This document shows, piece by piece, positions 4,957 through 14,017 of a stretch of 47,549 nucleotides of DNA. Each line of letters begins with the position of its first letter. The stretch's first letter is position 1. The notes under the pieces were generated by a model that had not been told where the DNA came from, searched no databases, and was given only the letters and a program-made list of their open reading frames with translations. Origin of the DNA: a virus; the IMG/VR virus record IMGVR_UViG_3300032271_000539, positions 1 through 47,549 of that record. One strand, 5' to 3'. The position numbers and the translations under genes are program-made.

Positions 4957-7803
4957 TTAACTCCACATAACTTGAACGACTAAATCTGAACCGGCAGTTG
5001 TTGAATCAACTTGAGTTACCGCCACGGTCAAATAATCACCAGAAGCCACGCTTGAGCCACTATTAAATCCAGATGAAATTAATCCAGAAGTTGTTGAGCC
5101 GGAAGGAATAGATATTCCAGATGCAGTGAATATACTATTTGCTCCAGTAATACCGTTTTTTCTAACGTCTATAATCATAGCAGAACCTGAAGGAGCAGTT
5201 CCTAAACTTGCTCTAACTCCAGTAATTGATCTTGTCCCGCCTGTATCATTATAGAATCTATAATCCCAAGGCCCGGTTGTTGAAACAACTCCTGTCACAC
5301 TAAAGGGAATTGTTTCATAGAAAAACTTATTATTAACATAATTTTGAGTTGCTACGCTTGAGCCAGAAACTGTTAAAGAACTAAAATTAGTTTGAGATGT
5401 TGATGCTGAATTTCCGGCATTTGTTGCATAAGCGACGGAAGCGTTTGTGATAGAAGCAGATGGGTAATAATAAGATGATCCTTGACCACCTAGATTTGTA
5501 GCATTACCGGCACTTGTAGCATAAGCAACTGATGCAACAGTAATTGAAGCAGAGGGATAATAATATGCTGAAGATTGTCCACCCAAAGTTGTAGCATTAC
5601 CAGCGTTAGCAATAGATCCAGAACTTGTTAGATACCCTTGACTTGTTACAAACGCTTGAGTTGCTAATGCTGAACCAGAAATAGATGCAGTATTAAAATT
5701 AGCAGATCCTCCCACAAATGTGACATTTGTTGCACTACCACCAGAAATTGAAGAACCTTGCTGAATATAAGTTATTTGAGAAATATTAAGAATGGCTGCG
5801 GGGGCAGCAGGCTGAGTACCGCTAGAAGCCTGACCTAACAATGATGAGACAGCCCCTGTTGTTAAAGCCATTACTTGAACAATATCTCCAGAACTAAAAG
5901 ATCCAGTATAAACACCTTGCATTAACTGATATTGTGTCTGATTGTTTACAACGGACTCATAATTAGTGTTAGGAACATCTACACCATTTTTTCGATACCA
6001 AGCATTTATAGAAGCAGAATTAGAACCATTTAATTGAAGACCAAAGTTAAGAGTGTAGTATCCGGGATACGTAAAAGTTACACTAGAACCATTAAAAGTA
6101 ACACCGTTTGCAGCAGTTGATCCATTCCACGGAATGGCTGAAGCAGTTCCAATAGTTAAGGGTACTGTGGCGGTTTGATAAAAATATCCTGTATACCCCG
6201 TAGAAGCAGTTAAGGCAGACTGAGTTGCTATTGCAGATTGAACAAACTGAGTCGTAGCAATCTGAGTTGTCGCAGTTCCCGATGCAGCCGTTGGCGCTAA
6301 TGGTGCGCCTGTAAAAGTTGGTGATGTTAATTGTGCATATGATGCTGCTGGTATACCACCTAAAGATGCTGAATTACTTGCGCTTGCAATAGAACCAGAT
6401 GATATTAGATAACCTTGATTATTTACATATGCTTGTGTAGCAACATTAGAACTTGAAATAGTTAATGTTAAAAAATTAGTTTGTGATGTTGTCAAAGAGT
6501 TACCGGCGTTTGTAGCATATGCCACAGAAGCAGCGGTAATTGAAGATGCAGGATAATAATATGATCCCGGCTGTCCAGCCAAAGAAGACGAATTTAAAGC
6601 ACTAGAAACTGATCCGGTTGCTACGCTGGAACCAAGATTCACAACTCCAGTAAAACTTGGGTTATTAATTGGTGATTTAAGTCCAATTAAAGAAGCAGTT
6701 GTAGTAGCAAAATTTGGATCATTTCCAAGTGCTGCAGCAAGTTCACTTAAAGTATCTAAAGTTGTTGGTGCAGAATTTACAAGATTAGTTATTTCTCCCC
6801 TGACAAAAGCGGTTGTAGCAATCTGTGTCGTATTTGTAGCAGAGGGAGCAGTGGGTGCTAAAGGTGTTCCTGTAAAATTAGGTGAACTTATAGGAGCATA
6901 ATATGATTGTGCTTGACCAGCAAAATTGATTGAATTGTTTGCTGTTCCGCTTGACGCGGAATATGAAACGCTGGCTGGAATTGGTGCTGCTCCAGCACTT
7001 GATGAATATAGGGAAGATCCTGAATTTGTAGCATACGCTACTGATGCTGCATTAATTGATGATGCTGGATAGTAATAAGTTGATGCTTGACCACCTAAAT
7101 TTGTAGAATTATTTGCTAAACCGCTAGATGCAGAATAACTAACAGATGCCGGAATTGGGGCAGACCCGGCACTTGAAGAATAATTAGATGAACCAGAATT
7201 TGTTGCGTAACTCACAGATGCTGCGGTAATGGATGATGCAGGATAATAGTAACTTGATGCCTGTCCACCCAAATTTATTGAATTATTAGCAATTCCTGTA
7301 GATGCCGAATATAAAACACTTGCTGGAATTGGGGCAGCGCCTGCTGATGCTGCATAATTTGCTGATGCGACAATAATTGAATAGTTTACTGATGAACTTT
7401 GTCCAGATGATGCAGAATAACTAACAGATGCGGGAACGGGGGCTGAACCAGCACTTGCAGCATAACTTACACTGGCGGGAGCGGGAGAATAACCAGCACT
7501 TGAAGAATAAGAAGAAGACCCAGAATTTGTAGCATATGCTACAGATCCTGAAGATGTTTGATAACCTAAACCTACAACATAATTTATAGTAGCAACACTA
7601 GCATTATTAAGAGTAAGAACATTAAAATTAGTTTGTGTAACAGAAGAAGAAATTCCTGCGCTTGCCGCATATTGTGCAATAGACGCACTTGTAGCATATT
7701 GTGCGGAAGCAGCAGAAGTTGATGAACCCGGTGGGCCTTGTGGTCCCGGAGAACTAACAGTTACTTGATTAATAACTTGTTGAATAATAATATTTTCTGT
7801 CAT
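4957..7803 (-). CDS. Long repetitive tail fibre with collagen-like start
   Basis: The 948-residue protein begins MTENIIIQQVINQVTVSSPG, followed by a short collagen-like GPQGPPGSS segment. Several imperfect repeats follow, built on SVSYSASSG, LGGQASSYYYPASSI and AASVAYATNSGSS (DNA about 6.9-7.5 kb and again 5.4-5.6 kb). Two segments read SPNFTGTPLAPTAPSATNTT followed by QIATTAFV and TLSELAAALGNDPNFATT, which are widespread tail-fibre motifs. The region about residues 535-690 looks like a C1q/TNF-like globular domain (YTGYFYQTATVPLTIGTAS, YYTLNFGLQLNGSNSASI). The protein is probably a trimeric adhesin. It starts in an ATGA overlap with the 119-aa gene. Confidence 0.8.
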   Translation of the reverse strand: MTENIIIQQVINQVTVSSPGPQGPPGSSTSAASAQYATSASIAQYAASAGISSSVTQTNFNVLTLNNASVATINYVVGLGYQTSSGSVAYATNSGSSSYSSSAGYSPAPASVSYAASAGSAPVPASVSYSASSGQSSSVNYSIIVASANYAASAGAAPIPASVLYSASTGIANNSINLGGQASSYYYPASSITAASVSYATNSGSSNYSSSAGSAPIPASVSYSASSGLANNSTNLGGQASTYYYPASSINAASVAYATNSGSSLYSSSAGAAPIPASVSYSASSGTANNSINFAGQAQSYYAPISSPNFTGTPLAPTAPSATNTTQIATTAFVRGEITNLVNSAPTTLDTLSELAAALGNDPNFATTTASLIGLKSPINNPSFTGVVNLGSSVATGSVSSALNSSSLAGQPGSYYYPASSITAASVAYATNAGNSLTTSQTNFLTLTISSSNVATQAYVNNQGYLISSGSIASASNSASLGGIPAASYAQLTSPTFTGAPLAPTAASGTATTQIATTQFVQSAIATQSALTASTGYTGYFYQTATVPLTIGTASAIPWNGSTAANGVTFNGSSVTFTYPGYYTLNFGLQLNGSNSASINAWYRKNGVDVPNTNYESVVNNQTQYQLMQGVYTGSFSSGDIVQVMALTTGAVSSLLGQASSGTQPAAPAAILNISQITYIQQGSSISGGSATNVTFVGGSANFNTASISGSALATQAFVTSQGYLTSSGSIANAGNATTLGGQSSAYYYPSASITVASVAYATSAGNATNLGGQGSSYYYPSASITNASVAYATNAGNSASTSQTNFSSLTVSGSSVATQNYVNNKFFYETIPFSVTGVVSTTGPWDYRFYNDTGGTRSITGVRASLGTAPSGSAMIIDVRKNGITGANSIFTASGISIPSGSTTSGLISSGFNSGSSVASGDYLTVAVTQVDSTTAGSDLVVQVMWS

Positions 7804-8159
7804 GAATTAATGACTCCAGTGTTTACAAGAAACCATCCTGTGAGCAGGGTTGTTTTAATCCCGCCCGATGAAGTCAATTGTAATTGATATGCTGCTCTTG
7901 GAGTAATAAATGCACTTGTTTTATTAGAGTTTAAATTAATATTTATTTGACCTGCTGAAGCGGTGAAAGTAATTCCATCTCCCGACACGCCGGGAGCGCC
8001 GGAAGCAGTAGCACATAAAATCTGTCCACCCGGCTTATCTCTAACTTCCATGTATGCAGAAGCACCTGTTAGATTAATAGCAGAGCCGGAAGAATCAGTA
8101 TATGTCAGGGCTAATTGAAAATTATCTCCCTGAATTACATTATAGTTAACTTCTTTCAT
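7800..8159 (-). CDS. Beta-sandwich baseplate/tail accessory protein (119 aa)
   Basis: The start MKEVNYNVIQGDNFQLALTY is followed by a GSAINLTGASAYMEVRDKPGG stretch. This is the familiar pattern of small phage Ig-like or BppU-type N-terminal domains (QGD.F...l.y.D..G..idLtG..a.m.vR). In other phages such proteins sit between baseplate and fibre genes and attach fibres to the tail tip. The ribosome site is AGGTGA, 6 bases before ATG. Located between two large fibre genes, it is likely a connector, although direct evidence is limited to the fold-like pattern. Confidence 0.65.
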   Translation of the reverse strand: MKEVNYNVIQGDNFQLALTYTDSSGSAINLTGASAYMEVRDKPGGQILCATASGAPGVSGDGITFTASAGQININLNSNKTSAFITPRAAYQLQLTSSGGIKTTLLTGWFLVNTGVINS

Positions 8160-8184
8160 TCAATTCACCTATTTTATTATATCA

Positions 8185-11100
8185 TTATGCTAGTTTACTT
8201 GCTAACATGGAAACGCTTGAACTTAATTCTTCAATTTTTATTTGTTGTTCTTGAACTACTGCCCATAATACAGAAATCATTCCAGACAGACCGTATCCAG
8301 ACGGATTACCATTTTCGTCATATGAGGCAAGTTGTGGCATTTTGTCTGCAATATCTTCTGCAATAAATCCAAAATTTTCTGTATCTTGATTATCATCTGG
8401 AAGAATTGATTTGTATACTACTGGAACAATTTTAAAAGCATCATAAATGTTAACTGAAGATGTATTTAAAATTTTATTTGATGAAACAGAAGAACTTAAT
8501 TCTGAAAAATTAGATAAAGGAAATATATCCTTTTTAAATTCTTGCTTAGAAGCAGGTCTATAGATACTCTTATTGGGGCCGATCAACAAATGATCGTAAC
8601 CCGTGGCGGTTGTTGTTGTATTAAAAATTGCCGGTGAATTCACTACTGCTCTATTATTAGAATCCGTACCCCAGCCAAGATATATGTATCTGGTAAGACC
8701 TTCCGTACCAAGGCTTATATCTGATGTAGTACTATTATTTTCTACAGTAAAACCATTTCCATAAATTAATGTGTATGAATTCCCAGAAAGAAGATTTATA
8801 TTGTTGGAATATAACGAAATGCCGTAGTCAGCAATTTCAATACTGCTACTGGCTGATTGACTATCTAGATTTATTAGCCCGTTAGCATAAGATCCCAGCC
8901 AACCGGCCACATTCCCATCTGGTCCATCAATTTGGATCGATGGGTTACCTCGCATATTTACATTTATAGCATTGCTTGGAGTTCTTGCATAAATTCTAAG
9001 ATTTTGTTCAGACCCAGTACCATTTTTATTAGGATAAATTCCATACCAACTATACGGTGTAATTGATCCACTGTCATTATATAAACCAATTCTGCTATAT
9101 GCATAAGGAGATGCTGAAGTAGGCTTAACTCTATATGATGTTTCAAAGGCAACTGTTGAATTACTAGCAGTTGGAACAGTTTGAGTAAATAAATAAGTTC
9201 CCGCACTTCCAGAAGTTGAACTAATTGAATTTGAAAATATAGCCCATCCACCAATAGATCCAGATTGAGCATTTACAGTTCCAGTTACAGAAGCACCAGT
9301 AGCATAAAGTGTACCATTAGCATTGACAGTGAATTTTGCATTATTACCAAAATTGTCTGATGCTCCTGCAAAGAAAATATTATTACCGCCTACAGTATCT
9401 CCAAGATACATTCCATAGTAACTGCTAGAATTGTTAGAATAAAGATTTTTTAAATCAATAGTCCACCCACCAATATTTCCTGAAGTTGCATTTATTACTC
9501 CAGTTACAGAAGCATTACCAGCAATTGAAACATTATAACCATCCCACCTGAAATAACTAGAAGCATTTCCAATATCAAGAACCGGGACAACCTGTGTAGT
9601 TATAGAAGTTATTTTTTTATCAGAGTAACCACCAAACGTACCATAGTTACCACCAAATTCTCCCGTTTGAAAACTATACGTTGTTGTTACTGGAACTGTC
9701 CTATAGCCAATAAACCAACCTGCACTAGAAGATCCATAATTTGATTTACCGGCGTAAACAGCGCCGCCCTGTAAAACTGTTGTGGGGTATTGAATATTTC
9801 CATTTGCATCAAGATTTACAAGTTGACCATTCATATTTATTACACTTGAACTTAAAGACGTAAAATTATTTTGAGTTACATACGTTGATGATGCTGCATC
9901 AGTTGTTAAAGCATTTCCTCCAGTAACATTAATTTGACCAGATATTTGTAAATTATTCCCATCCCATTTAACATAGTTAGTACTATTCCCAATATCAATT
10001 GTGGGAATATCAGAATTGTATCCAATAAACCATCCGGTACTTGAAGATCCATACGATGATTTACCTGCATAAATTGCTCCACCGCGCACTACAGTTGCAG
10101 GTGCTATAAATTGACCAGAGGCGTTTAAATTTTGAGTTCTATTATAAAGGTCTGCAACGCTTGAAGAAACATTAATTTGACCATTAATTGAAAGAGTCTG
10201 ACCATCCCATGTTAATTGATTTCCGAGGCTGAAAGATCCCGTACCATTAACATAAAAAGGAGTATTTGGATCGTTATAAGAAGCATTTGGATTTGAAGTG
10301 ATAGCAATAACATTTTCTGAATCAGTTTTACTTACTTGGAATACAAGTTTTTTATTGCTACCGCCTTGAATCAGGAACTGTGTGCCATTCCATTTGAAAT
10401 AAGTTAAATCATTACCAACTCTAAATTGATTACCTACGAACCACCAATTATACTTATTTAATCTTATTCCGGTATCTCCAGTGTGATACCAACTTTGAGT
10501 AGGCGCTCCTTCTGTTGGGTGGAAACCCATTGTTAATTCTTGAATTGATGCAATTACGTTTGATGATCCATTAGAAAAAACCGAATCTACATAATAATCT
10601 GTATAAATATCCGTATAGCCTGAATATGCCGAATTACTTAAGAAAAATGAATCGCCATAATAAGTATTTGTATAAATATCAGAATAGCCTAAATTTGTTG
10701 AAACCCCAGAAGGATTTGATGTGTTACTTGATAATTGATAAATTCCGGGTACATAAGGATTTGTAGTATTTATTACAAATTGTACAGAATTAGGAACAGC
10801 AACAATCGATGCAGCAGTTAAACTTGTTGAATAGTTAAGTCCTGATAATGATCCAGTAAAACCTTCAAGTTGTATTCTTAAACCGGGAGTAAAAGCGTGT
10901 CCAGTTGTACTAAATAAAATTGTTGTTGAAGATGTTGACACACTTGCACTTAATATTGTTGTGCTTAAAAGCAAAGGGGAGACTGGATTTATAGATTCAA
11001 CGATTCCAGATATTTTACCTTTAATTGAAAGTTCTGAATAGTCCAAGGAATTAAAATTACCAACTGTATTAATACCAGAATATACTGCAGACTTAGTTAA

Positions 11101-12375
11101 TACAAAAGTTGTGCTTGCCCCGTAAAGAATATTTGAAACATAAGTACTAGGTAAAAAGGCAGATCCCGTTACTTCTGTTTGTAAAGCAATAGATGAGGCT
11201 GTTGTACTATTTGGAACAATAAAATTATTTCCATTTACATACCCGGCAATTGGTGTAACAGAAGATGTGCCTGTTCCCGGAGTAAAAGTTAATTGACTAC
11301 CTAAACTAAAGTTACCTTGTGAATCAACATAAAAAGGAGTATCCATTGTTCCTTTATTGCCATAACCTATCCAAATGGCTGGCCCTGAAGGTGTTGTAGA
11401 TGAAGAATCCAAGGCAATTCTTGTGTTCCCAGAACCAGTAGTTATTCTGGTGTCTGAAATGGACCACCCACCTATTTGACCATAATTTGCGGAAATACTT
11501 CCAGAAACTGAAGCGTTAACTGCAGACAAATACCCGGCAGAACTTACCTGAAATTTCCAATTATTTACATCTGGAACATAAATGGCTGCACCAACAATTG
11601 CTCCAGTAACTTTTTGTGTTCCAGTTAAAACAGAATCAGATATTAAAGGCCCAGCAAGGCTGGCTGCATTAGCATATACGCTTCCACTATTTGTTACTGA
11701 AAATCGAGCATTTGTACCATTTTGGTCATCTGCTCCTGCAAAAAATGGTAAAGCATTAGGGATAAGTCCAGTATATGTACCCGGACTACCTGAATACAGC
11801 GAACTCGCGGTTAAAGAAAAACCACCAATATTTGCAACATTAATAGTTGCTACTTTTGCAATTAAACTACCAGTATTTGTTACTGAAAAATTTGCTGAGG
11901 CCGGATCGGGGTTACCCGCCCAAAAAGCATACAAACCACTGCCTGAAACACCAACATATTCAGTTTGTGAAACAGATGAAGTTAATTTATTGTTTTGAAT
12001 GGTGAAGCCACCAATTGCACCCGCATTTGCATAAATGCTACCTCTAAATAATGCATCGCCAGTTGAAGAACTTATAAAAACTGTTCGAAGACCTTTAGGA
12101 TCATAAGCATTTAATCCTGAAGAATTAATAAACATTGTTCCAGAAGGACCGCCGGGAACATTAATTCCACCGCCAGCACCTGCAACAATAGCAGCAAATC
12201 CGGTTAAATTAGTTTGAACAGTACTATTATTAGTTACTAGCCCATCTGCGGGTGTAGAAAAATTATAAGAATTAGACCATTCACTATACTGTCCATCAGA
12301 GTTTTTACTTCTAACTTGGACAGTATATGTTGCACTTGGCTGTAAACCATTAAGAATTCTAGATATTTGAGTCAT
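8185..12375 (-). CDS. Giant tail fibre with fibronectin III start and S74 chaperone end
   Basis: 1396 residues. Residues about 1-45 look like a fibronectin type III strand set (ATYTVQVRSKNSDGQYSEWS). The middle consists of recurring beta units: GNIGGWTID / GSIGGWAIF, FFAGADDQNGTNARFSVT / FFAGASDNFGNNAKFTV, and a near-duplicate YAGKSSYGSSSTGWFIGY / YAGKSNYGSSSAGWFIGY followed by DIGN....(K/R)WDG. The C-terminal about 130 residues resemble the peptidase S74 intramolecular chaperone: ASKQEFKKDI (likely self-cleavage before Ser), GFIAEDI, and a terminal coiled coil (LWAVVQEQQIKIEELSSSV). The chaperone trimerises the fibre and is then cut off. It is the best candidate receptor-binding fibre of the window. 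Confidence 0.85.
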   Translation of the reverse strand: MTQISRILNGLQPSATYTVQVRSKNSDGQYSEWSNSYNFSTPADGLVTNNSTVQTNLTGFAAIVAGAGGGINVPGGPSGTMFINSSGLNAYDPKGLRTVFISSSTGDALFRGSIYANAGAIGGFTIQNNKLTSSVSQTEYVGVSGSGLYAFWAGNPDPASANFSVTNTGSLIAKVATINVANIGGFSLTASSLYSGSPGTYTGLIPNALPFFAGADDQNGTNARFSVTNSGSVYANAASLAGPLISDSVLTGTQKVTGAIVGAAIYVPDVNNWKFQVSSAGYLSAVNASVSGSISANYGQIGGWSISDTRITTGSGNTRIALDSSSTTPSGPAIWIGYGNKGTMDTPFYVDSQGNFSLGSQLTFTPGTGTSSVTPIAGYVNGNNFIVPNSTTASSIALQTEVTGSAFLPSTYVSNILYGASTTFVLTKSAVYSGINTVGNFNSLDYSELSIKGKISGIVESINPVSPLLLSTTILSASVSTSSTTILFSTTGHAFTPGLRIQLEGFTGSLSGLNYSTSLTAASIVAVPNSVQFVINTTNPYVPGIYQLSSNTSNPSGVSTNLGYSDIYTNTYYGDSFFLSNSAYSGYTDIYTDYYVDSVFSNGSSNVIASIQELTMGFHPTEGAPTQSWYHTGDTGIRLNKYNWWFVGNQFRVGNDLTYFKWNGTQFLIQGGSNKKLVFQVSKTDSENVIAITSNPNASYNDPNTPFYVNGTGSFSLGNQLTWDGQTLSINGQINVSSSVADLYNRTQNLNASGQFIAPATVVRGGAIYAGKSSYGSSSTGWFIGYNSDIPTIDIGNSTNYVKWDGNNLQISGQINVTGGNALTTDAASSTYVTQNNFTSLSSSVINMNGQLVNLDANGNIQYPTTVLQGGAVYAGKSNYGSSSAGWFIGYRTVPVTTTYSFQTGEFGGNYGTFGGYSDKKITSITTQVVPVLDIGNASSYFRWDGYNVSIAGNASVTGVINATSGNIGGWTIDLKNLYSNNSSSYYGMYLGDTVGGNNIFFAGASDNFGNNAKFTVNANGTLYATGASVTGTVNAQSGSIGGWAIFSNSISSTSGSAGTYLFTQTVPTASNSTVAFETSYRVKPTSASPYAYSRIGLYNDSGSITPYSWYGIYPNKNGTGSEQNLRIYARTPSNAINVNMRGNPSIQIDGPDGNVAGWLGSYANGLINLDSQSASSSIEIADYGISLYSNNINLLSGNSYTLIYGNGFTVENNSTTSDISLGTEGLTRYIYLGWGTDSNNRAVVNSPAIFNTTTTATGYDHLLIGPNKSIYRPASKQEFKKDIFPLSNFSELSSSVSSNKILNTSSVNIYDAFKIVPVVYKSILPDDNQDTENFGFIAEDIADKMPQLASYDENGNPSGYGLSGMISVLWAVVQEQQIKIEELSSSVSMLASKLA

Positions 12376-12376
12376 T

Positions 12377-13294
12377 CTATGTCACCTGAATATAATATTC
12401 AATATCCATTGGCTGTGAATACTGCTTTGTAAATAATGGAGTTGTTGTAGTTGATGCTATTGTTCTACTTGTTAATTGAGAATCAGAGGTTAAATTATTT
12501 GCAGAAACAAATTTGAGATGATCTAGAACAATTGATCCAGAAGAACCATTAAATACAATTGAAGCAGTCATAATTGGATCTGTTATATTAGACTTTGTTA
12601 ACATAGGAATGTTAATGGAATAAAAATTACTTGCCGTAATATTTGTTATACTAGCAACAGATGATGACCATATGTTTTGGGGCACAGAACTGTCTCCAAA
12701 GATAACAGAAACAGAACCAGAAGAAAATGTAGACAAAGAATAGTACAAAAGGCTGAGGGAATCACTATCAGACCATAACGATGAGTCAAAGTACATATTG
12801 TTTATAGATGCTGTACTGTTAAAGGGTAGAATAATGCACCCCGCCCCGGATCTTGATACAGAATTAAAATTAGTTGCTCGATTCGCTCCGACATACCAAC
12901 TTGAAGATCCGCTTGAAGATTCTGCAAAATTGCTTATTTTATAATTATCAAAATAACTTTGTAGATCTACTTTTGCTGGGAAAACTCCTATTTCATAAAC
13001 GCTAAATGTTGCTGCAGGATCAAGCGTTGTTTTTAAAACAACTTGATTGCTTCCAGAAATAGTCCTATAAGACTTAAAGGTAGTTGGGTATCTGGCTAAT
13101 TCATATTGAAGTGTTTGAGTTGCAGAACTTGTAGCAACACTACTTAATGCTCCTATTGCTATAGTACCAGCCCAATCTCTGCCATTTCCCGTCAAATAAG
13201 CATTAATTGCAGCATAACCATTTGCAGTAATCATATTATCAGATTCTACAATAATTTTTCCATTAGAACTTACAACATATTTTCCTGTTATCAC
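12377..13294 (-). CDS. Minor tail / fibre-base protein (305 aa)
   Basis: The first about 115 residues (MITGKYVVSSNGKIIVESDN ... ANGYAAINAYLTGNGRDWAG) resemble proteins that precede fibres in siphoviruses, with a strand-rich N-terminal domain ending in a VYEIGVFPAKVDL stretch. The remainder (about 120-265) looks like a carbohydrate-binding jelly roll (SSSWYVGANRATNFNSVSRS, SSIVLDHLKFVSANNL). It starts in an ATGA overlap with the His/Pro-rich gene and ends one base before the giant fibre gene, consistent with a shared adsorption complex. Function is inferred from position and composition. Confidence 0.65.
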   Translation of the reverse strand: MITGKYVVSSNGKIIVESDNMITANGYAAINAYLTGNGRDWAGTIAIGALSSVATSSATQTLQYELARYPTTFKSYRTISGSNQVVLKTTLDPAATFSVYEIGVFPAKVDLQSYFDNYKISNFAESSSGSSSWYVGANRATNFNSVSRSGAGCIILPFNSTASINNMYFDSSLWSDSDSLSLLYYSLSTFSSGSVSVIFGDSSVPQNIWSSSVASITNITASNFYSINIPMLTKSNITDPIMTASIVFNGSSGSIVLDHLKFVSANNLTSDSQLTSRTIASTTTTPLFTKQYSQPMDIEYYIQVT

Positions 13295-13956
13295 TGTTTC
13301 ACAATCCTTATTTCATAATCAACATCTGAACTTTCTGAATTAAATGATAAAGAAACTGCATATGTTGCAATACCATCACCAGAAGAAACTTGTGGTTCTT
13401 GAGTTATAGACACAACAGAAATACTACTAGGAGGGATCAACCCATCGTGTTCTTCCTGTGTATGAACACCTTCTGTTGGACCGCCCGGAGCAGCATTAGT
13501 TCCATTATATTGAGAATCATCAGTAAATAAATCAAAATTTTCATTAATCATTTCATAAAAAATAAAATCTTGTTGGGCGTTATCTGAATCAGATTCTTCA
13601 GATCCTGTAACAATTTCACCATACTGAGTATCCATGTCTTGTGGTGAATTTGAACTTGCTGGCGGAGTTGAAGAAGGTGCCTGTGGTACAGATGCAGGAG
13701 CATGGGGATTAACCTGACTTGGCTGTGGTGTATGCATCGTAGGATTATGTACTGGAGGATTATGTCTATGAACACTAGGTGAATTACCAGCATGTGGTCT
13801 AGTTCTACCGCGTGCAGGAAGATCAAAAACTACATTTGGATGAGTTTTCTTAAAAGCAGCATTATTTCTTGAATCATCGACATGTAAATGAACTATACGT
13901 TCATGATGATTTACTCTTCTATTTGCATGATTTCCACTACTAGGGGGTGTATTCAA
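13291..13956 (-). CDS. His/Pro-rich tail-associated protein (221 aa)
   Basis: The N-terminal about 90 residues hold roughly a dozen histidines in short clusters (VNHHERIVHLHVDD, SPSVHRHNPPVHNPTMHTPQ). A Pro/Ser-rich low-complexity stretch follows, then an acidic middle (GSEESDSDNAQQDF). The last about 45 residues form a beta domain (ISVVSITQEPQVSSGDG ... YEIRIVKQ). I know no matching family. His-rich segments can bind Zn, Ni, Cu or Fe, as in iron-loaded tail spikes, but no defined motif is present. The start is a TTG at 13956 with GGAG 5 bases upstream; no better start was found in this frame. It lies between the hub-like protein and the adhesins. Confidence 0.6.
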   Translation of the reverse strand: MNTPPSSGNHANRRVNHHERIVHLHVDDSRNNAAFKKTHPNVVFDLPARGRTRPHAGNSPSVHRHNPPVHNPTMHTPQPSQVNPHAPASVPQAPSSTPPASSNSPQDMDTQYGEIVTGSEESDSDNAQQDFIFYEMINENFDLFTDDSQYNGTNAAPGGPTEGVHTQEEHDGLIPPSSISVVSITQEPQVSSGDGIATYAVSLSFNSESSDVDYEIRIVKQ

Positions 13957-14017
13957 CTAGACTCCATTAAATGCATTATATGTTTAAATTATACTCTGAA
14001 TTGCAATATAGATAAAA

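Noticed and set aside
11582-11998. Long plus-strand open frame (138 codons) inside the giant fibre gene
   Set aside because: It is antisense to repetitive Ala/Val/Thr codons of a convincing fibre gene and has no ribosome site or recognisable protein.
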